Below, in pieces: positions 1 to 12,205 of a DNA stretch of 64,000 nt. Position 1 is the stretch's first letter; every line of letters begins with the position of its first letter. This DNA is from Undaria pinnatifida. Taxonomy: Eukaryota > Sar > Phaeophyceae > Laminariales > Alariaceae. The DNA is taken from positions 9,775,840 to 9,839,839 of the forward strand of contig JABAKD010000023.1 of assembly GCA_012845835.1 (NCBI GenBank), read 5' to 3'. Under the pieces are notes generated by a model that was given only the letters and a program-made list of their open reading frames with translations, made no database searches and was not told the origin of the DNA. Both the position numbers and the translations under genes were made by a program.

Positions 1-359
1 GACACGCACTGGACCACAGCATCATCGACAAAGAAAGACAGTGCAAGCATCCACGACAAGTTCTGACAGCGGCTAGAGCAACAAGCTTTTTTTTCTCATT
101 AAGGCTGTATGCCAGGTGTCATATATTCACAGTAGCATATCCCAATATAGCTACGCACACCGGCACGTTGTAGGGATGTCTCTCCACAGTAATGACGAAG
201 TACCAGGACGGACACTGGGTTGGCTAGTGAAGCATGAGAGCACAAAAGAAAGTTTCGACGTGAACACAACTCACACGTAACGATCGATCGCGGTACGGCG
301 GGCGCCTCCCGATGGTGTGCCGATTCAACGGCTGGATTGCCGTCTATGGTGCCGGTGAG

Positions 360-560
360 AGCCTCTTGGCACGATAAATGAATGTCACTGAGCCAGTATT
401 GTTTTTGAATGACGGGGGTTTTTAACCCAAATCTCGTCGGAATTTTTCATTCATTCTTGGTTTGCAATATCAATGGTTTTGTATACCTCGGGCATGGGTT
501 TGGACATAAGGCTGCACTTAAATTTTGCTCCAAACCGGTTTTGGCGTGAGGCATAGACTA
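360..560 (-). mobile_element. MITE family C, decayed copy
   Basis: The order of landmarks (a TGAATGACGGGG-like block, then TTAACCCAAATCTCGTCGG, then a CATGG-containing block) matches the reverse orientation of the better preserved family C copies at 31.3 and 49.3 kb. Terminal inverted repeats are not clear here. It is probably an old non-autonomous DNA transposon copy. Confidence 0.4.
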
Positions 561-1790
561 GACTATAGAGCCAGCACCTCAAGCCAACAATTATGCAGAG
601 AAAAAATGATGCGCCATTTTTAGGCGTATCATAAATGCGTCACGAGTCGACCTCTCTACCGCACAGTATGAGTATAGCTACCTCTAGACAGTATAGAGTG
701 CACACTGTCTGTTTTGCAAGAGGGGGACGAAGGTCGGAAGCTTGTCCGGAGAGGGAAACGAGGCATCGTGGGAGGGAGATTGCTTCGCTACTTCCTTACC
801 GTACTTCGTATATAGTCTATATACATACATCTGTAGACTATTATTGCACACTTCTTCGAGTGGAAAATGGGCCACGGGGCAAATACGTACTGCCATTGAA
901 GAATAAAGACAGCATGATGTGTTCACTACATACAGCAGCACGAAGACATTGATCGCTCCGCACATTTCATCTTCATCTGGATTTTGCTTTAAGGAACAAG
1001 CAGGGCGGCTTGGAGAGGACAGGGGAGGCCTGTTCTTCGGTGGGTCTTTGCCGACGTTGGGGTGAGCTTATTTGTTTGTTCGTCGAAAAAAAAAAGAGAA
1101 ATCGAGTACCCACACACTGACAGCGGAGAGAGCAAAAATCAAATCGTTTTCATCATACATAGATGAAAGCCTGCTCGTATCCTCGTACGGTACGACTTGC
1201 GACTTGCTATATATTAATCTGCAGCAGAGCATTGTCGTGGTCCCTCATTAGTGCGTTGGATTACCAGATGAAAAAACCGCACTATAAGCGGCATCCCGCA
1301 CTATCACGGTACTCTCTATTAATAGGACGAGCCGGGACAACATCTACATTTTACTGCCCTTAACTGGGGGCCCGCACAAAAAAACGCCGCACAAGCAAAG
1401 GGACCTCGATTGCTGTATCCAACACAACAAGTATTATTGTTTATAACTTCGCTTGGTGCACTACGATTTGCGACTTTTGACCTTTTTTTCGGCGGTACAG
1501 CATAATTTGATAGTAGTGCAGTAATACAGTGTTACAGGCGTCGTCCCCGATTTTAGTGCGATGCGTTTCCATGTGACACTAACCACACACAAGTGGCACC
1601 CCGCACTATCACGGGGTGTTGGACTTACTCTCTACAAATAGGCCGAGCCGTGACTGAAGAGATTTTTTTTAACTGCGCTAAGCTGGGGCCCCGCACATAT
1701 GAATGCCGCACTCAACAAAGGGACCCAAAGACTGCTGTCCAATACCAGATACCAGTAATATTTACAAAGTCGCATGCGGTATCCAAAACC
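561..1790. other. No supported gene
   Basis: Short reading frames occur on both strands but none shows a recognisable domain, codon bias or splice-site support. Two blocks near 1,290-1,375 and 1,595-1,695 share a 'CCGCACTATCACGG ... ACTCTCT ... GGGCCCGCAC' arrangement. They look like diverged copies of one repeat. Confidence 0.4.
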
Positions 1791-3394
1791 CAAAAGATAC
1801 TGTCCGGTGCGGACTATCACGGGTCCTCCCGCCAGCCAAGCACAAGACTGTCGGGACTGACCCCACGGCAGAGCAGTGTGCTAGTTCGAGTCGCTGGATC
1901 TGACGGTTGGCATGTCGATCAAGCGCGGCTTGTGAAAAGTGTCGAACTCTTTAGGCTGCGCTACGCAAAGATCAAAATACCATCAACACCCAAAGATCAA
2001 AAGATCATCAATCAGTATCAGAGATCCACATTCTAGTGCCTACTGTAGTGTGCTTTGCATCTTGAAGATGCGATATCTAAAGATCCATAGATACTGCCTG
2101 GCTCAGGTAGTACGCTGCATCCGAAGACCAAAGATCCTGCCTGGTGGTGCAATTTGCGTTTGTAACCCGCAGAATTTAATTATCATTAAAACGAGATACT
2201 ACCGATCTGTTGATCGATCGCCGAAGGCGTATTCACAGCCAGCACGGGAACGCGTGGTGGAGACTGGAGACGGTGGCACATAACCCTATCTCTCGTTCTT
2301 GTATTATCATCCGGCTCTCAAGCCTGAATCGTTTTTTTAGTTCCTTATGAGACCGAGTCAGGTTCGACGGCCGGATTATTAATAATACCAGACATAAAGC
2401 AATGTATCATCGTCTCCAGTCACGATCACGCTTTCCGGTGCTGGCTGCGTATACGCCTTTAAATTTAGAGGTCGATCAACAGATTTATACCGCCTGACTC
2501 AGGCCTGATATTATCAACAATCTGATCTCCCATAGGCTACAGCGGGGAGAGCAACAGCCAGTTGATGTCGAGTTGTATGCCTGGTAGCTTGGCTAGTCTA
2601 TATCATTTACATGGGGATTGATCGCGATTTGCGAGGTTTGAATTTTGACGCCGCAGTATCCAAACATCCAAATATCCCGCCTGGTGCAGACTATCACGCG
2701 TCTGGTCGCCCCACCAAGTGCGAGACTGACCCGACGGAAGAGCAGTGTTCTCGCTCAACCTGGCGGCTCTGACGGTCGACGTACATGTCGCTCGACCGCG
2801 GTTTGTGTTTTTTTGCGCTTTATTTAGGCTGTCGCAAAATATGGAATATATCGCCTCATGTGCTTCGCGTGCGACATCCTCACTTCGAGTTCACTCTTTG
2901 GTACGGACCATAACGCGTCTCCCTGCCTGCCAAGCACGGAAGTGACCCTCCAGCAGAGCAACGTCTTCATCCGAGCCGGGTGGTTCTGACGGTTTAGATG
3001 TCGATCAATCGCGGTTTGCGATTTATGCGGGTTGTGTGCTGCATCAAAAGATCACACATTATGCCTGGTGCCCTTGACTTTCTCGCGCCTTGCTGCCGGA
3101 AGATTTAAAGGTTCTGTTTGGTACAAACCATCGCGATTCTTCATCCCCCAAGCATGGAGCAGACCCCACAGCAGAGCAGTGTTCTCGTCCCCGACCTGGC
3201 GGTTCTGATGGGCCTGGTGTAGAATTCTCTGCTGCTCAAGGCTATCTCTCTACAGTTTTTTTTCTTCATGTCCTGCTTTGTGCTGCCCGGCCAACCAGTA
3301 TCATACCACGCCCCATCACATATGTCTTCAAACACACCAAGAAGCTGGCGACGCACACGCCCGGGAGCATTTGACACACCTGGTTAGTATGGAG

Positions 3395-3635
3395 GTGGAC
3401 CTGGCAGCGATGCCGACGAGGTGGGAGGAGTCCTTCTCGGCTGTCCGCTGTCTGGTGGTGCTGGTGGCGTGGAAGCAGATATGAGTACTTGTCGGCTGGC
3501 AGCTGTCGGATGGTGTTGTGTGGGGGTGGGGTGAGGAGGGCGAATTGTTCCGGGGGTGATATACTCGGGAATAACAACGTTTTTTCCGTTTTACACATTT
3601 TCCTCATGGCCCTACATTCCATACACCAGGTACGT
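3395..3635 (+). repeat. Dispersed duplication, copy 1
   Basis: This block contains GAGTACTTGTCGGCTG and a G-rich stretch, and ends at an ATACACCAGGTACG motif. It recurs at about 5,625-5,870 in the same order and orientation with many substitutions. No coding content is supported. Confidence 0.5.
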
Positions 3636-3955
3636 TTTACGTCCCAACCAACACGATTTTGGCTCTTAAATTTTTAAGAGGCGTGCCCGTCACCACGGTC
3701 ATTTTTTGTATCTGTTGCATGTGTTGCAGAACTCCAGCAGCGAGAGTAGTAAGTACAGCATGAACGGTACTGCCTATATTCTATACACCAGGTAGGTGTG
3801 TTTTACGTCCCAAACACCATTTTTGGCTCCTTTTAAGAAGAGGCGTACCCGTCACCCCGGTCATTTTTTTCTATATGTTGTATGTGTTGCAGAACTCCGG
3901 CAGCAAGAGTAGTAAGCACAGCAGCAAGGGTACTGCAGTTCGTACAGTAGCATCC
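3619..3955 (+). repeat. Two-copy tandem duplication, about 160 bp
   Basis: A unit running from ATACACCAGGTA through TTTTACGTCCCAA, a short TTAAGAGG block, GTCACC.CGGTCATTTTT and GTGTTGCAGAACTCC is present twice in direct order, starting near 3,619 and 3,780. The copies differ by scattered substitutions and short indels. Confidence 0.55.
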
Positions 3956-5624
3956 AGATAAAACAAGGCAGGATGTGGGACACGGGCAGGGCGAAATCGC
4001 TGTTGATGCATCTGACTCCGTGAAGGTCCTGTTCGAGGTTTTGAAGCTACGGTATTCAATGTCCAAAATATGATACTGCCTGGAACAGACTACTACTGCG
4101 CGTCAGCCCGCGAAGTACAGCACTGATCCCACCCAGCAGATAGGCGTTTATGTCGGGACCGTGGCTCTGAAGGTCTACATATATGTGCATGCTAATCGAT
4201 CGTGGCTTGAAATGCTAGCTTTTTTTGGCTGCTGGACATTTCAAAAGATCGAAGATTCCGCCCAGGTGCAGCTTGCATTTTGAATTTTAGTGCTGCAGTA
4301 TCAGAACATTAAATTATTCGACCCCGGGAGCAGACACTATCGCGCATATGCCATCTTGTCGTCGTCTAAGCACCTGGATTGGTCTCACACAGCAGAGCAG
4401 TGCTCTCGTCCGGGTCGGTGGCTCCGATGGTCTAAACAACATATGTTGATCGATAGCGGTTTGTAGCTTTGCGTTGTGCCCAAATATCGAAGATACTGCC
4501 GGGTGAACGTTCCTTGCGATTTTCGTATGCAGTTTTTATTATGCAGTTTCCAGAGGAAAACATTTATTATAGCTTGATCTTCCTGGTTCAGCGGGAGAGC
4601 AATTGGTAGTTGCTTTGGAGCTGTGTGATTGGGGTCTTGGCAATATCTTCGTATGTGTGTGAATCGATCGCGGTATAGGACGTTTGCGTTGTTGGGTTGC
4701 GGTATCTAACTCCAAACGGTACTGCCTGGTGCAGACTATCGGGCGCCTGGACGCCCACTAAGCACGGGACTGACCCGACGGTAGAGCAGGTTTATCGTCT
4801 CCGCGGAGACTCCGACGGCTGACGTGTACTTGTTGATAGGTGGTTGTTTGTGAGTCCTGAATTTGAATATTCTGTATATCCAAAGATGGAACAAATTGCC
4901 TGGTGCGCTGCGGTATCCGAATACAAAAGTATCTTCCATCTTTGGGTACAGCATCTCAGAAACCACTCCATTGATCGCCATGTAAACCATCAAGGCCGCA
5001 AGCTTGTGGACGAGAATACTGCTCTGCCATCGGGTCAGTCCCGTGCTGTGAGAGTAATACACTCGGGACTGTATGCACCAGGCGGAATCTTTGGGTCTTC
5101 AGATGACGCAGTATAAAAACGAAAATCCACCAGGAAGGTATCTTATCTTCCACATTTGGGCACGGCCGCCAACAGTAAAAAACTTCACACCGCGTTGACC
5201 GACATCACTATGAATGTAGATCGCCGGAGCCACCGGCTCGGACGCGAACACTGTTGTGCTGTGGGGTCGGCGCGTGCTGAGGGTACAAAACGATGCTAAA
5301 TATCGGGTCTGAAAATCGGGAGAATATTCGATATTGGCATACCGCAAGCCTGCAACAGTCGCAAAGTGCATCTAGGGCACTTCCTGGTGCGGACTATCGC
5401 GCGTCTCGTCGCCCGCCAAGCAAGGGACTGATCCCACAGCTGAGCGGTGTTCTCGTCCGAGGCGGTGGCCCTGACAGGCCTGGCGTACGAACGGCCCGTA
5501 TCACACTACGTCCAATGCAGCAACACACGTCCACACGCACAAAGAAAGCTATCGCGCGAGATTTGATCGTCGACTTGGTACATCCGGGGCCACAATGCAC
5601 ACAGCTGGCTTTAGATGGGAAGCT

Positions 5625-5870
5625 GGCGGCGGCGCCGAAGAGTCGAGAGGAGTACTTGTCGGTCGTCGGCTGTCTGGCGGTGCTGGTGGTGAGGAAGCAG
5701 TTCTAAGTACTTGTCGGCAGCTGGCGGAGGATGTTGTGTAGGAGTGGGGTGGTGGTGGGATGAATGAACCTGCGGGCAAAAATGAAGGGGACCGACAACG
5801 GAAACCGTGGTTGCAAGGGTTTCTGTTATGCACCTTTCCATCCGGTACATTATGCTATACACCAGGTACG
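5625..5870 (+). repeat. Dispersed duplication, copy 2
   Basis: This is the second copy of the 3,395-3,635 block. It shares the GTACTTGTCGG motifs, the TGTCTGGCGGTGCTGGTGG run and the final TATACACCAGGTACG. Confidence 0.5.
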
Positions 5871-6993
5871 CTTTACTTCCTTCAAAGAAAGGATGTTGGC
5901 CGTTGAATGAGGTGCATCCGTTACCAGAGTCAATTAAAATGCTAATCCAAGTACCGGCATTTCCCCTCTCTCTTTCACCGTGACAAAAGTTTCCGCCACA
6001 TGTAAAGCGTATATATCTACTGCCATGGGGTTGCTCGTCAGGCTGTATTGTTATTTTGTTGTTTAAGCTGTATTTTTTTAAGGTACATTGTAAGTATCTT
6101 CGAAGAAAACAAGGTGCGCTCTTGCCGCGGCACGCTCACGCTCCTCTTAGCGCCGAGATCGACCTATCGTCAACAATACGAAACCACACGCGCACAAAAG
6201 GAAGGCATCGTCACCTTTTAGGGGAGATGTCCTTCGCTACGACTGTGTTCCGTTGAGGCTCTGCACCCCCGGTAAGACCAGGCACCATAATGAACTTGAC
6301 TCAAATGCTCCTAAGCATAACACCAGTTATTTTTTGCGCTCTTTTTTGTGTTCGATGATTCATCCTGTTAACAGTGGGGATCTCCATAAATTGTGCGCAG
6401 TAACAACAATGCAATGCCATTGTGGCTGGGCACACGTATCCTGAAGCCGTCACTTGGCGAGCACGAACTATCGATGTTGCTACGAAAGAAGAACAGGGTA
6501 GCCCTAAGAATGACCCCAACAACGTAGCGTTGGCCCTTTACATGATTTCATACAGCACATACAAAATATACACACAACGCACATACTAGATACAGCATAC
6601 CGGAAGCAATAATAGAGGGCGCGGTGAAAAACGTACGTGCCGTATAGGTGCTATAAGTGCTGTGTTAACCCGTTATATGTTCTCAATACTGCTGCTACTT
6701 TGGTTTGCTTGCATCCAAATCGGAAATGGTCCATTAGTTTTTTAGGCCCCCTCAAGGTCAACATTCACACAATACTAAATATAAATTTGAACGACCGCGA
6801 GGAGGCCCTTTGATTCTGCAGAACAAAGAACACACGTCCTCTCGCACGTATGCCCACAGCGGGCACTGCACGGCAGCAGCAGCCGCAGCAGCAGCGTCTT
6901 CCGGCCACGTTTGGTGTGAGTTGGGGTTGGGGTTGGCGTGGGGGACAAGCTTATGGTTGTAGGGTTGGGAATTAGGTTGGTTAGACCCAATCA
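5871..6993. other. No supported gene
   Basis: I see nothing convincing here. A short CAG/CCG-rich run lies at about 6,880-6,900 and a TTGGGG-like run at 6,914-6,935. The latter is too short to call telomeric. Confidence 0.35.
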
Positions 6994-7235
6994 TTTGCTA
7001 CGATAGAAGTGTACCTTTTTTCGTCTGAAGCTTCCCACTTGAGTAGCTGTGCACCCCCTCGAAAAACCTAACGTTGGAGAGTATTGCGAGCTTAACCCGA
7101 TGGGCCATCCCACGATCTAGGCATCCAACGGAAAACGTTGCAGGGGTATAGACTATATGGAGAACCTTGACGATTTTTGAGCTAAGGATATCTACCATCG
7201 TTCAGAAAGTTGAAGCATTTTTTAGTCCAAAACGT
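6994..7235 (+). mobile_element. MITE family C, diverged copy
   Basis: The block begins with a TGCTACGATAGAAGTG terminus. It then keeps a CCCACGATCTAGG block (usually CCCATGGCCTAGG) and a TGACGATTTTTGAGCTAAGG block (usually CGACGATTTTGGGTTAAGG). The right terminus is eroded. Confidence 0.5.
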
Positions 7236-7952
7236 GCTACCCGAGTCACCCCACGGCATATGGATTTTGCATCAATTGGGTTACTAAGGGCGTCTGGCCC
7301 GTTGAGATCCTCAAGCGAGGACTCTCGGTTAAGCTGATACTTTACAAGAAGATGCATTTGTCGTAGGACTACCTAAAAAATAGAAGAGCCGGATCGCGGA
7401 AACGAAAGCCTTCGAAGTGATGCTTCGGTTCCTGTGAGATGTTGACCTAGCTCCTCATGTTAGGAGCTCAGAAACTTCTTAGAGTCTGCTGCACTCCTAC
7501 AGCGGGCTGACTCTACCTCTCTATCTTCGCGCATGTCGGGGGGTCTTTGTCTCTGCGTTGACCCAATAATGGAAAGCGATTCCTACCCCTCGGGACATCG
7601 TGAGCGGTCTCAATAGGCGTACCATTACCCCGGTACAGTCAAGTCGTGGCCCCGCGTCAGTGGGGTGGGGGGCTCGTTAGAGGGCGGTGTGGCCCAGTTT
7701 TATGCGGTGATGACCGTTTGCCACGACCTTCTGCGCGTCGTAAAGACCACTGCAGAAATGTATGTACTGTGCACCATTCGGTGATAGCGCGGGGTCCCAC
7801 TTTTGTGCGGTTATGGCCATCTGGCATGGCACTGCACATTTGAGGGACCGTAAGACTGTACCACACAGCATCACCACCGTAGAAGATATCCTATCCCAAG
7901 AATGACCCCCGTACAGCCAGCCAGCTGATGGCCCGTGCTTAGGACACACGCG
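7236..7952. other. Repeat relics, no supported gene
   Basis: About 7,370-7,510 contains a family D relic with a GAGCTCCTCATG.GAGGAG hairpin-like core, also seen near 11.4 kb and 57.6-58.0 kb. About 7,685-7,840 contains two related 45-bp blocks roughly 105 bp apart. No coding signal is seen. Confidence 0.35.
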
Positions 7953-8045
7953 CGTGCTACGATAGACGTAGCACTTCTTGGATGGACACTTTTTCCTAAA
8001 TGACCGGGCTCTCCTTTTTTGACCCAAAATCGTCTGAAGTGTGCA
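7953..8045 (-). mobile_element. MITE family C fragment
   Basis: One end reads GCTACGATAGACG. It is followed by AATGACCGGGCTC and GACCCAAAATCGTC, the reverse-orientation half of family C. The other half is missing. Confidence 0.45.
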
Positions 8046-8111
8046 CATTTGTGTAAAACGGTTTTCGTTGCATAGCCCAGACCTTCGCATCGTTTATCGG
8101 ATAGAACTTAG

Positions 8112-8311
8112 ACGCGTGCTACGATAGAGGTGCACTACGTTTTTTTCTGAGCTTCCTCGATTCTGGGAGCTTTAAACCTCTCACAAACAACTGATGTGCA
8201 GAAACAAAGAAATGTTACACCGGATAAAAAAACCCATCGCTCAAGTACGCAACGAGAATCTCGCAAAGAAAATGCCCTATTTCCGACGATTTTTGTTTAA
8301 GGAGCCCCGAT
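8112..8311 (+). mobile_element. MITE family C, left part
   Basis: This copy starts with a well kept terminus, GACGCGTGCTACGATAG, and follows the usual internal order (CTGAGCTTCCTCGA, GGGAGC, CCGGATAAAAAAACCCA, CGACGATTTTTG). It then runs into a tandemly duplicated segment instead of its right terminus. Confidence 0.6.
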
Positions 8312-8441
8312 GGGGGAAATACCGCTATTTTCAACTTCTGGACTTGAGGCGCGCTTGCACGAGTGATTTTTGGTTAAGGAGCCCCGATGGGGGAAATACC
8401 GCTATTTTCAACTTCTGGACTTGAGGCGCGCTCGCACGAGT
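8288..8441 (+). repeat. Perfect-register 77-bp tandem duplication
   Basis: Two adjacent 77-bp units (8,288-8,364 and 8,365-8,441) start with GATTTTTG.TTAAGGAGCC and end with CGCACGAGTGA-type sequence. They differ at only two or three positions, so the duplication is recent. The unit joins the interior of a family C element to a family F-like CGCACGAGTGA motif. Confidence 0.85.
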
Positions 8442-8659
8442 GACTGCCGTACTCGACGGACATTAAATGCTTGAAATGAGGTGAAAGATCTATCCGCGCA
8501 GCGCGTAACTTCCCATTCATTTTGTTTCCGATTCGTGTCGTGGCATAATTTAAACAGCACGAGAAAAAAACTCCAGATAGCAAAGAAACGGGGGTGTCAC
8601 TCGCGCGCGAATGACCGCGAACCACGACAAGAAATGATCCCGAACGCGACCCCGCCAAC

Positions 8660-8935
8660 GACGCGTGCTATGATAGAAACGCACCACATTTTTTTCTGAG
8701 GTTTCCTCGACTTTGGGAGGTTGAGACCTCCCCCAAGAACTGATTTGGAAAAGAAAACAATACTTTGCCACCGGATGAAAAATCCCATGGCCTAGGTATA
8801 CAACGAGAACCACGTAAAAACGAATGGCCTACAACTTCCGACGATTCGGGATTAAGGAGCCACGTTGTTCAGAAAACATTTCGGACGAAAAGTGTTAAAT
8901 AGCACTTGATACAAACGTCAATCGTAGCATACGTC
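8660..8935 (+). mobile_element. MITE family C, full-length copy
   Basis: The left end GACGCGTGCTATGATAG and right end ATCGTAGCATACGTC form terminal inverted repeats around about 276 bp with no coding capacity. Internal landmarks are CCGGATGAAAAATCCCATGG, CCTAGGTATACAACGAGAAC and CCGACGATTCGG. The structure fits a non-autonomous DNA transposon. A target duplication is not evident. Confidence 0.7.
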
Positions 8936-10269
8936 TAAAATACAAACTGGGTACACACCAGTCAGGATGAGATCTGAAATAAAAATCCACGTTCAATCGC
9001 CGAATGTGTACACGCCCGCGCGTGGCTCGATGCCAAGAAAAGCGCCGCCAGTCCGGGGTGGTAGAGCACTGTACGATGTACCACAGCGCAAGCTGCGGTG
9101 GTTGCGCGTCATCTCGTCATGCGGACCTGGAAATGTCGTTCTCGACGGTGAGTGCTCCCGCGGCGAGCGTTTTTTTGTGTGATGCACAGCAGAGGTCTCT
9201 CTATATTGCCGATCGCGTGGTTTAATTACTCCGAAACTGCTCAGGACGCTTGGGGGACGGCCAGCGTCGGCGGTATACGCGGGATAGCCCCGGTTTCTGC
9301 TATTGGACCGGGTTTTTCCGCATGGTGTACCGGCGCCATTGAGGGTGCCCCCTCCCTCCTTCCCGTACGTTATCCTGGCGGTGTCTGGTTTTTCTTGCGA
9401 GTCTACGTGCTCTGAGTTTGTCGCGATTCTTGTTTGTTTATGTCAACGATCGAGACGAAAATAACGAAATGTGTGCACTCACAAGTCCGGAGATCAATTT
9501 TTAGATCCCAGGATTTTTTCGCAGATACTAGCAATCGAGTAGATATCTATGCACATGTTGACGTATGCTGATTGGAATCACCCTCCCCCAACCCTTCCTA
9601 AATATCCACCGCGCACTACTGGTAAGTCTCAAACACGCCACAAAGCGCCTCTCCCCCCCAAACCCACCAATCCACAACACATCCTCATCCAAATGGATGG
9701 ACGCCGGAACAGCGTCCAGTGTATGGTTGGAAGCACAAGCCTCCCGCCGCCAACCTGCCTTTTCGCAGCGAACTCCCCCGAAAATGTTACGTGTATGTAT
9801 ACAAGCACACAAACCCCACTCTCGAACCCCGTTGGAACCCAAGCGAACGACACTAGCACTCCCCATCTAACGGCCATGTACTGCGACCACCGTCTCACAA
9901 AGGTCTAACGATAAGCTTCTGGTTCCAGCCCCGTCAGCACTGAAACGAGGCTTCGCTAGGTTTTCGAGGCACCCCACATCACCGTGCCAAACCATCTCTT
10001 GGTAGTAACATCACACACAGCTTCAGTTTTTCAGCACATATCGACCCGCACGACGATGTCGCCTGACTGCTTGTCACCACCGCCACGACCCCCCACAACC
10101 CTCGCTGTTCGAGAAACGATGTGCAACACCACGCCTATACCCTGTGAATGTTCCGACGCCTCTCCTCTTCCTCCCCAAACGTGTATCCCTTCCAACCAAA
10201 TACGAACGCCACGGCTAAGTACACTTAATACTTTCCCGCACCGCCTGACGCGTGTGCCACGGAATAAGC
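8936..10269. other. No supported gene
   Basis: Open frames of about 110-120 aa exist on both strands at 9,528-9,908, but they are mutually overlapping shadows in a C-rich stretch. None has a recognisable domain or good splice context. Confidence 0.35.
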
Positions 10270-10490
10270 GCACCCGGGCATTTTTCCTGAGGCTCCTGAA
10301 GCGATAAGCTTAATACCTCGCACATCAAAAATAAAAAACAAGGGGAAAGTGAATGTGAAACTCCGACTAACCCTCTCACGGCCGAAGCGTAAAACGAATC
10401 AATAGCGCAACAAGAGTGACTTTCCAGTAGAATCGGGTCAAGGAGCCACTCGTTCAAAACCTAATTTCGACACAACGTGTTATCCTTGCC
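10270..10490 (+). mobile_element. MITE family C relic
   Basis: This is recognisable from TTTTTCCTGAGGCTCCTGA near the left and ATCGGGTCAAGGAGCCACTC followed by a TTCAAAACCTAATTTCGACAC block near the right. Both termini are degraded. Confidence 0.4.
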
Positions 10491-10997
10491 GTGCAATGCG
10501 TCGTCCATCCCCTCCCCCCCCCCTTCCCCCACCCGACCCCCTCCCGCCCTCCCCGCACAACGCTTCGAAGCCCAAATGAAGATCCCTCTTCTATAATTGG
10601 TGTATTCATGACCACGCGCCACAATCCCCCCAAACAAACATCCCTTCTGAAACCAAATTGGTACCACCGCAGCCGACCTTTTGTATGTGTGTCGGGAGCA
10701 CCCTCTGCTTCCTTCCAGCTGGTTCTTGTGGATATCGTGAAGAACCGCAAATATGTCAAGGCAGGGGGCTCAAAACGCTTACAGTGCGCGTTTGCGCGGC
10801 TCAGGGCCGCTCGCGCGAGCAGCGAAACTCCTTGCGAGGCGTTTAGGCTTCGTGACAGGCACCGGGCTGTGGAAATTGGCGTGTTTCGCTTCGTTAACGA
10901 GAAGGGGTCAAACCACACTCTACTCCCTACCCCCGTAGAAGCAGCGCATCCATACGTTCCTAAGCTTTCTCGGTTGAGGAACTCTCTCCCCAGTCAA
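10491..10997. other. C-rich stretch, no supported gene
   Basis: The segment starts with a pyrimidine-rich tract (about 10,500-10,560). A 201-codon plus-strand frame starts here but runs on into the family C element at 10,998, has no recognisable motif, and is probably not a gene. Confidence 0.35.
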
Positions 10998-11274
10998 GAC
11001 GTGTGCTACGATAGAGGTGCACCACCCCACGTTTTTGTTTCTAAGGTTCCTCCTTTGGGGAGCTTGAGACCTCTCCCAAAAGACCGATTGGATTGAAATG
11101 AAACTGCTACTAGCGGATGAAAAACTCCATGGCCTTGGTATACACCTCGAAAATCAGGCAAAAAAAATGCCTATTATTTGTTTTGTTTCCGAAGATTTTG
11201 GGGTTAAGGAGACTCGTCACTCAGAAAACATTGCAGAAGGAGAGTGATCACAATACCTGTATCGTAGCTTACTC
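10998..11274 (+). mobile_element. MITE family C
   Basis: The left end is GACGTGTGCTACGATAG. Internal blocks GGTTCCTCC.TTGGGGAGC, GAGACCTCTCCCAAAAGAC, CGGATGAAAAACTCCATGG and TTTGGGGTTAAGGAG follow in order, and the right end is TATCGTAGCTTACTCG. Confidence 0.65.
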
Positions 11275-11389
11275 GTTCCAAAGCCCGACTTTAAGAAAAT
11301 GTGAAGAGTGCGACCCGAACGGCGATGATCCCATTTCCTAGGAGTACACAGCGCAATCTATTGCTAAGGGCCGTCTCGCGCTAGCGGTG

Positions 11390-11560
11390 AGCAGAAGACT
11401 CTGAGAGTTTTCTGAGCCTCCCAGCACGAGGAGCTCCGCATCTCGCCCGAAAAACGACTTCGAAGGAAGACGCTCGTTCGCACAACCCGACCATCAATTC
11501 TATACGCCAGTCCGAAAACACACGTCTAGTCGTAAAATGATGATCCCCATCCACGATAAA
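11390..11560. repeat. Family D relic
   Basis: The block has a CCCAGCACGAGGAGCTCC core, then TTCGAAGGAAGACGCTCG, TTCGCACAACCCGACCA and ATACGCCAGTC. The same order occurs at 57,885-57,990. It is an unclassified dispersed repeat. Confidence 0.4.
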
Positions 11561-11633
11561 TGTTCAACGCTTGAGGAGCTCAAGAGGTAAGAGGCGTTCA
11601 TGGCCCCAAAAGCTGAAGCTCCTATGCCGTTGG

Positions 11634-11887
11634 AGACGCGCGCTACGATAAAGGTGCAACACTGTCTTTCTGAGGTTTCTCAACTTGGAAGCTCAAAACC
11701 TCTCCCAAAGACTGGTTTGGAGAAAAATCAAAACTGCTAACGGATGAAAAAATCCCATGGTCAAGGTACACAGCAGAAAAAAAAGGCCAACAAATAAAAG
11801 ATGTCCTATTCCAATCATTTTGGGTTAAGGAGCCCCGTCATCCAGAACACAATTCAGACGAGAAGTGACATAACTACATAACTCTAT
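11634..11887 (+). mobile_element. MITE family C
   Basis: The left end is GACGCGCGCTACGATAAAGG and the right end is CTCTATCGTACCACCC. The interior keeps CGGATGAAAAAATCCCATGG and TTTTGGGTTAAGGAGCCCC. About 254 bp, with no coding capacity. Confidence 0.6.
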
Positions 11888-11959
11888 CGTACCACCCTTC
11901 TGGATGACTCCAAAAAAAAATATCGGTCCGTTGCGGGCTAAGGAGCGCGTAAGGAGACC

Positions 11960-12205
11960 GATTCTACGACAGCCACCCCCAAAAACCAGCGGTTTTCTTT
12001 AGCGAACGTTTCGTGGCTGCTCGATACGAGGGAGGATGCTATGAAAAAAAGTTTTTTGTACATGATTTCTTGTTCACGAAAGCACTATCGACCGATGACG
12101 CCAGGGTGGCGAAAGGCGCCGTATTAAAGGAGATACGGCCGTGGAGCTGGTTTCAAAACCGGCGATTTCGTTCAAGAAATAGTTCGGGGGGCTATCGTAG
12201 AATGA
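11960..12205 (+). mobile_element. MITE family E, full-length copy
   Basis: Terminal inverted repeats GATTCTACGACAGCC and GGGGCTATCGTAGAAT enclose about 245 bp. Characteristic internal blocks are TTTAGCGAACGTTTCGTGGC near the left, and GGAGATACGGCCGTGGAGC followed by AAAACCGGCGATTTCGTTC near the right. It has no coding capacity and fits a non-autonomous DNA transposon. Confidence 0.7.

Larger units (their letters stand above)
1800..5480. repeat. Cluster of degenerate repeat family G
   Basis: At least eight diverged copies of one unit of about 150-200 bp lie here, starting near 1,800, 2,640, 2,890, 3,110, 4,075, 4,310, 4,700 and 5,380, with one inverted copy near 4,940-5,100. Each carries, in order, a 'CTGGTGCAGACTATC' block, a 'GCCAAGCACGGGACTGA' block, 'CAGAGCAGTGTTCTCGTC', 'GGCTCTGACGG' and 'GATCGCGGTTTG', with substitutions and small indels. 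Spacing is irregular, so this is not a satellite. No copy keeps an open frame through the unit. The family is not recognised. Confidence 0.6.

Noticed and set aside
10491-11096. 201-codon plus-strand frame
   Set aside because: It begins in a C-rich tract and ends inside a family C MITE. It has no motif and is probably chance.
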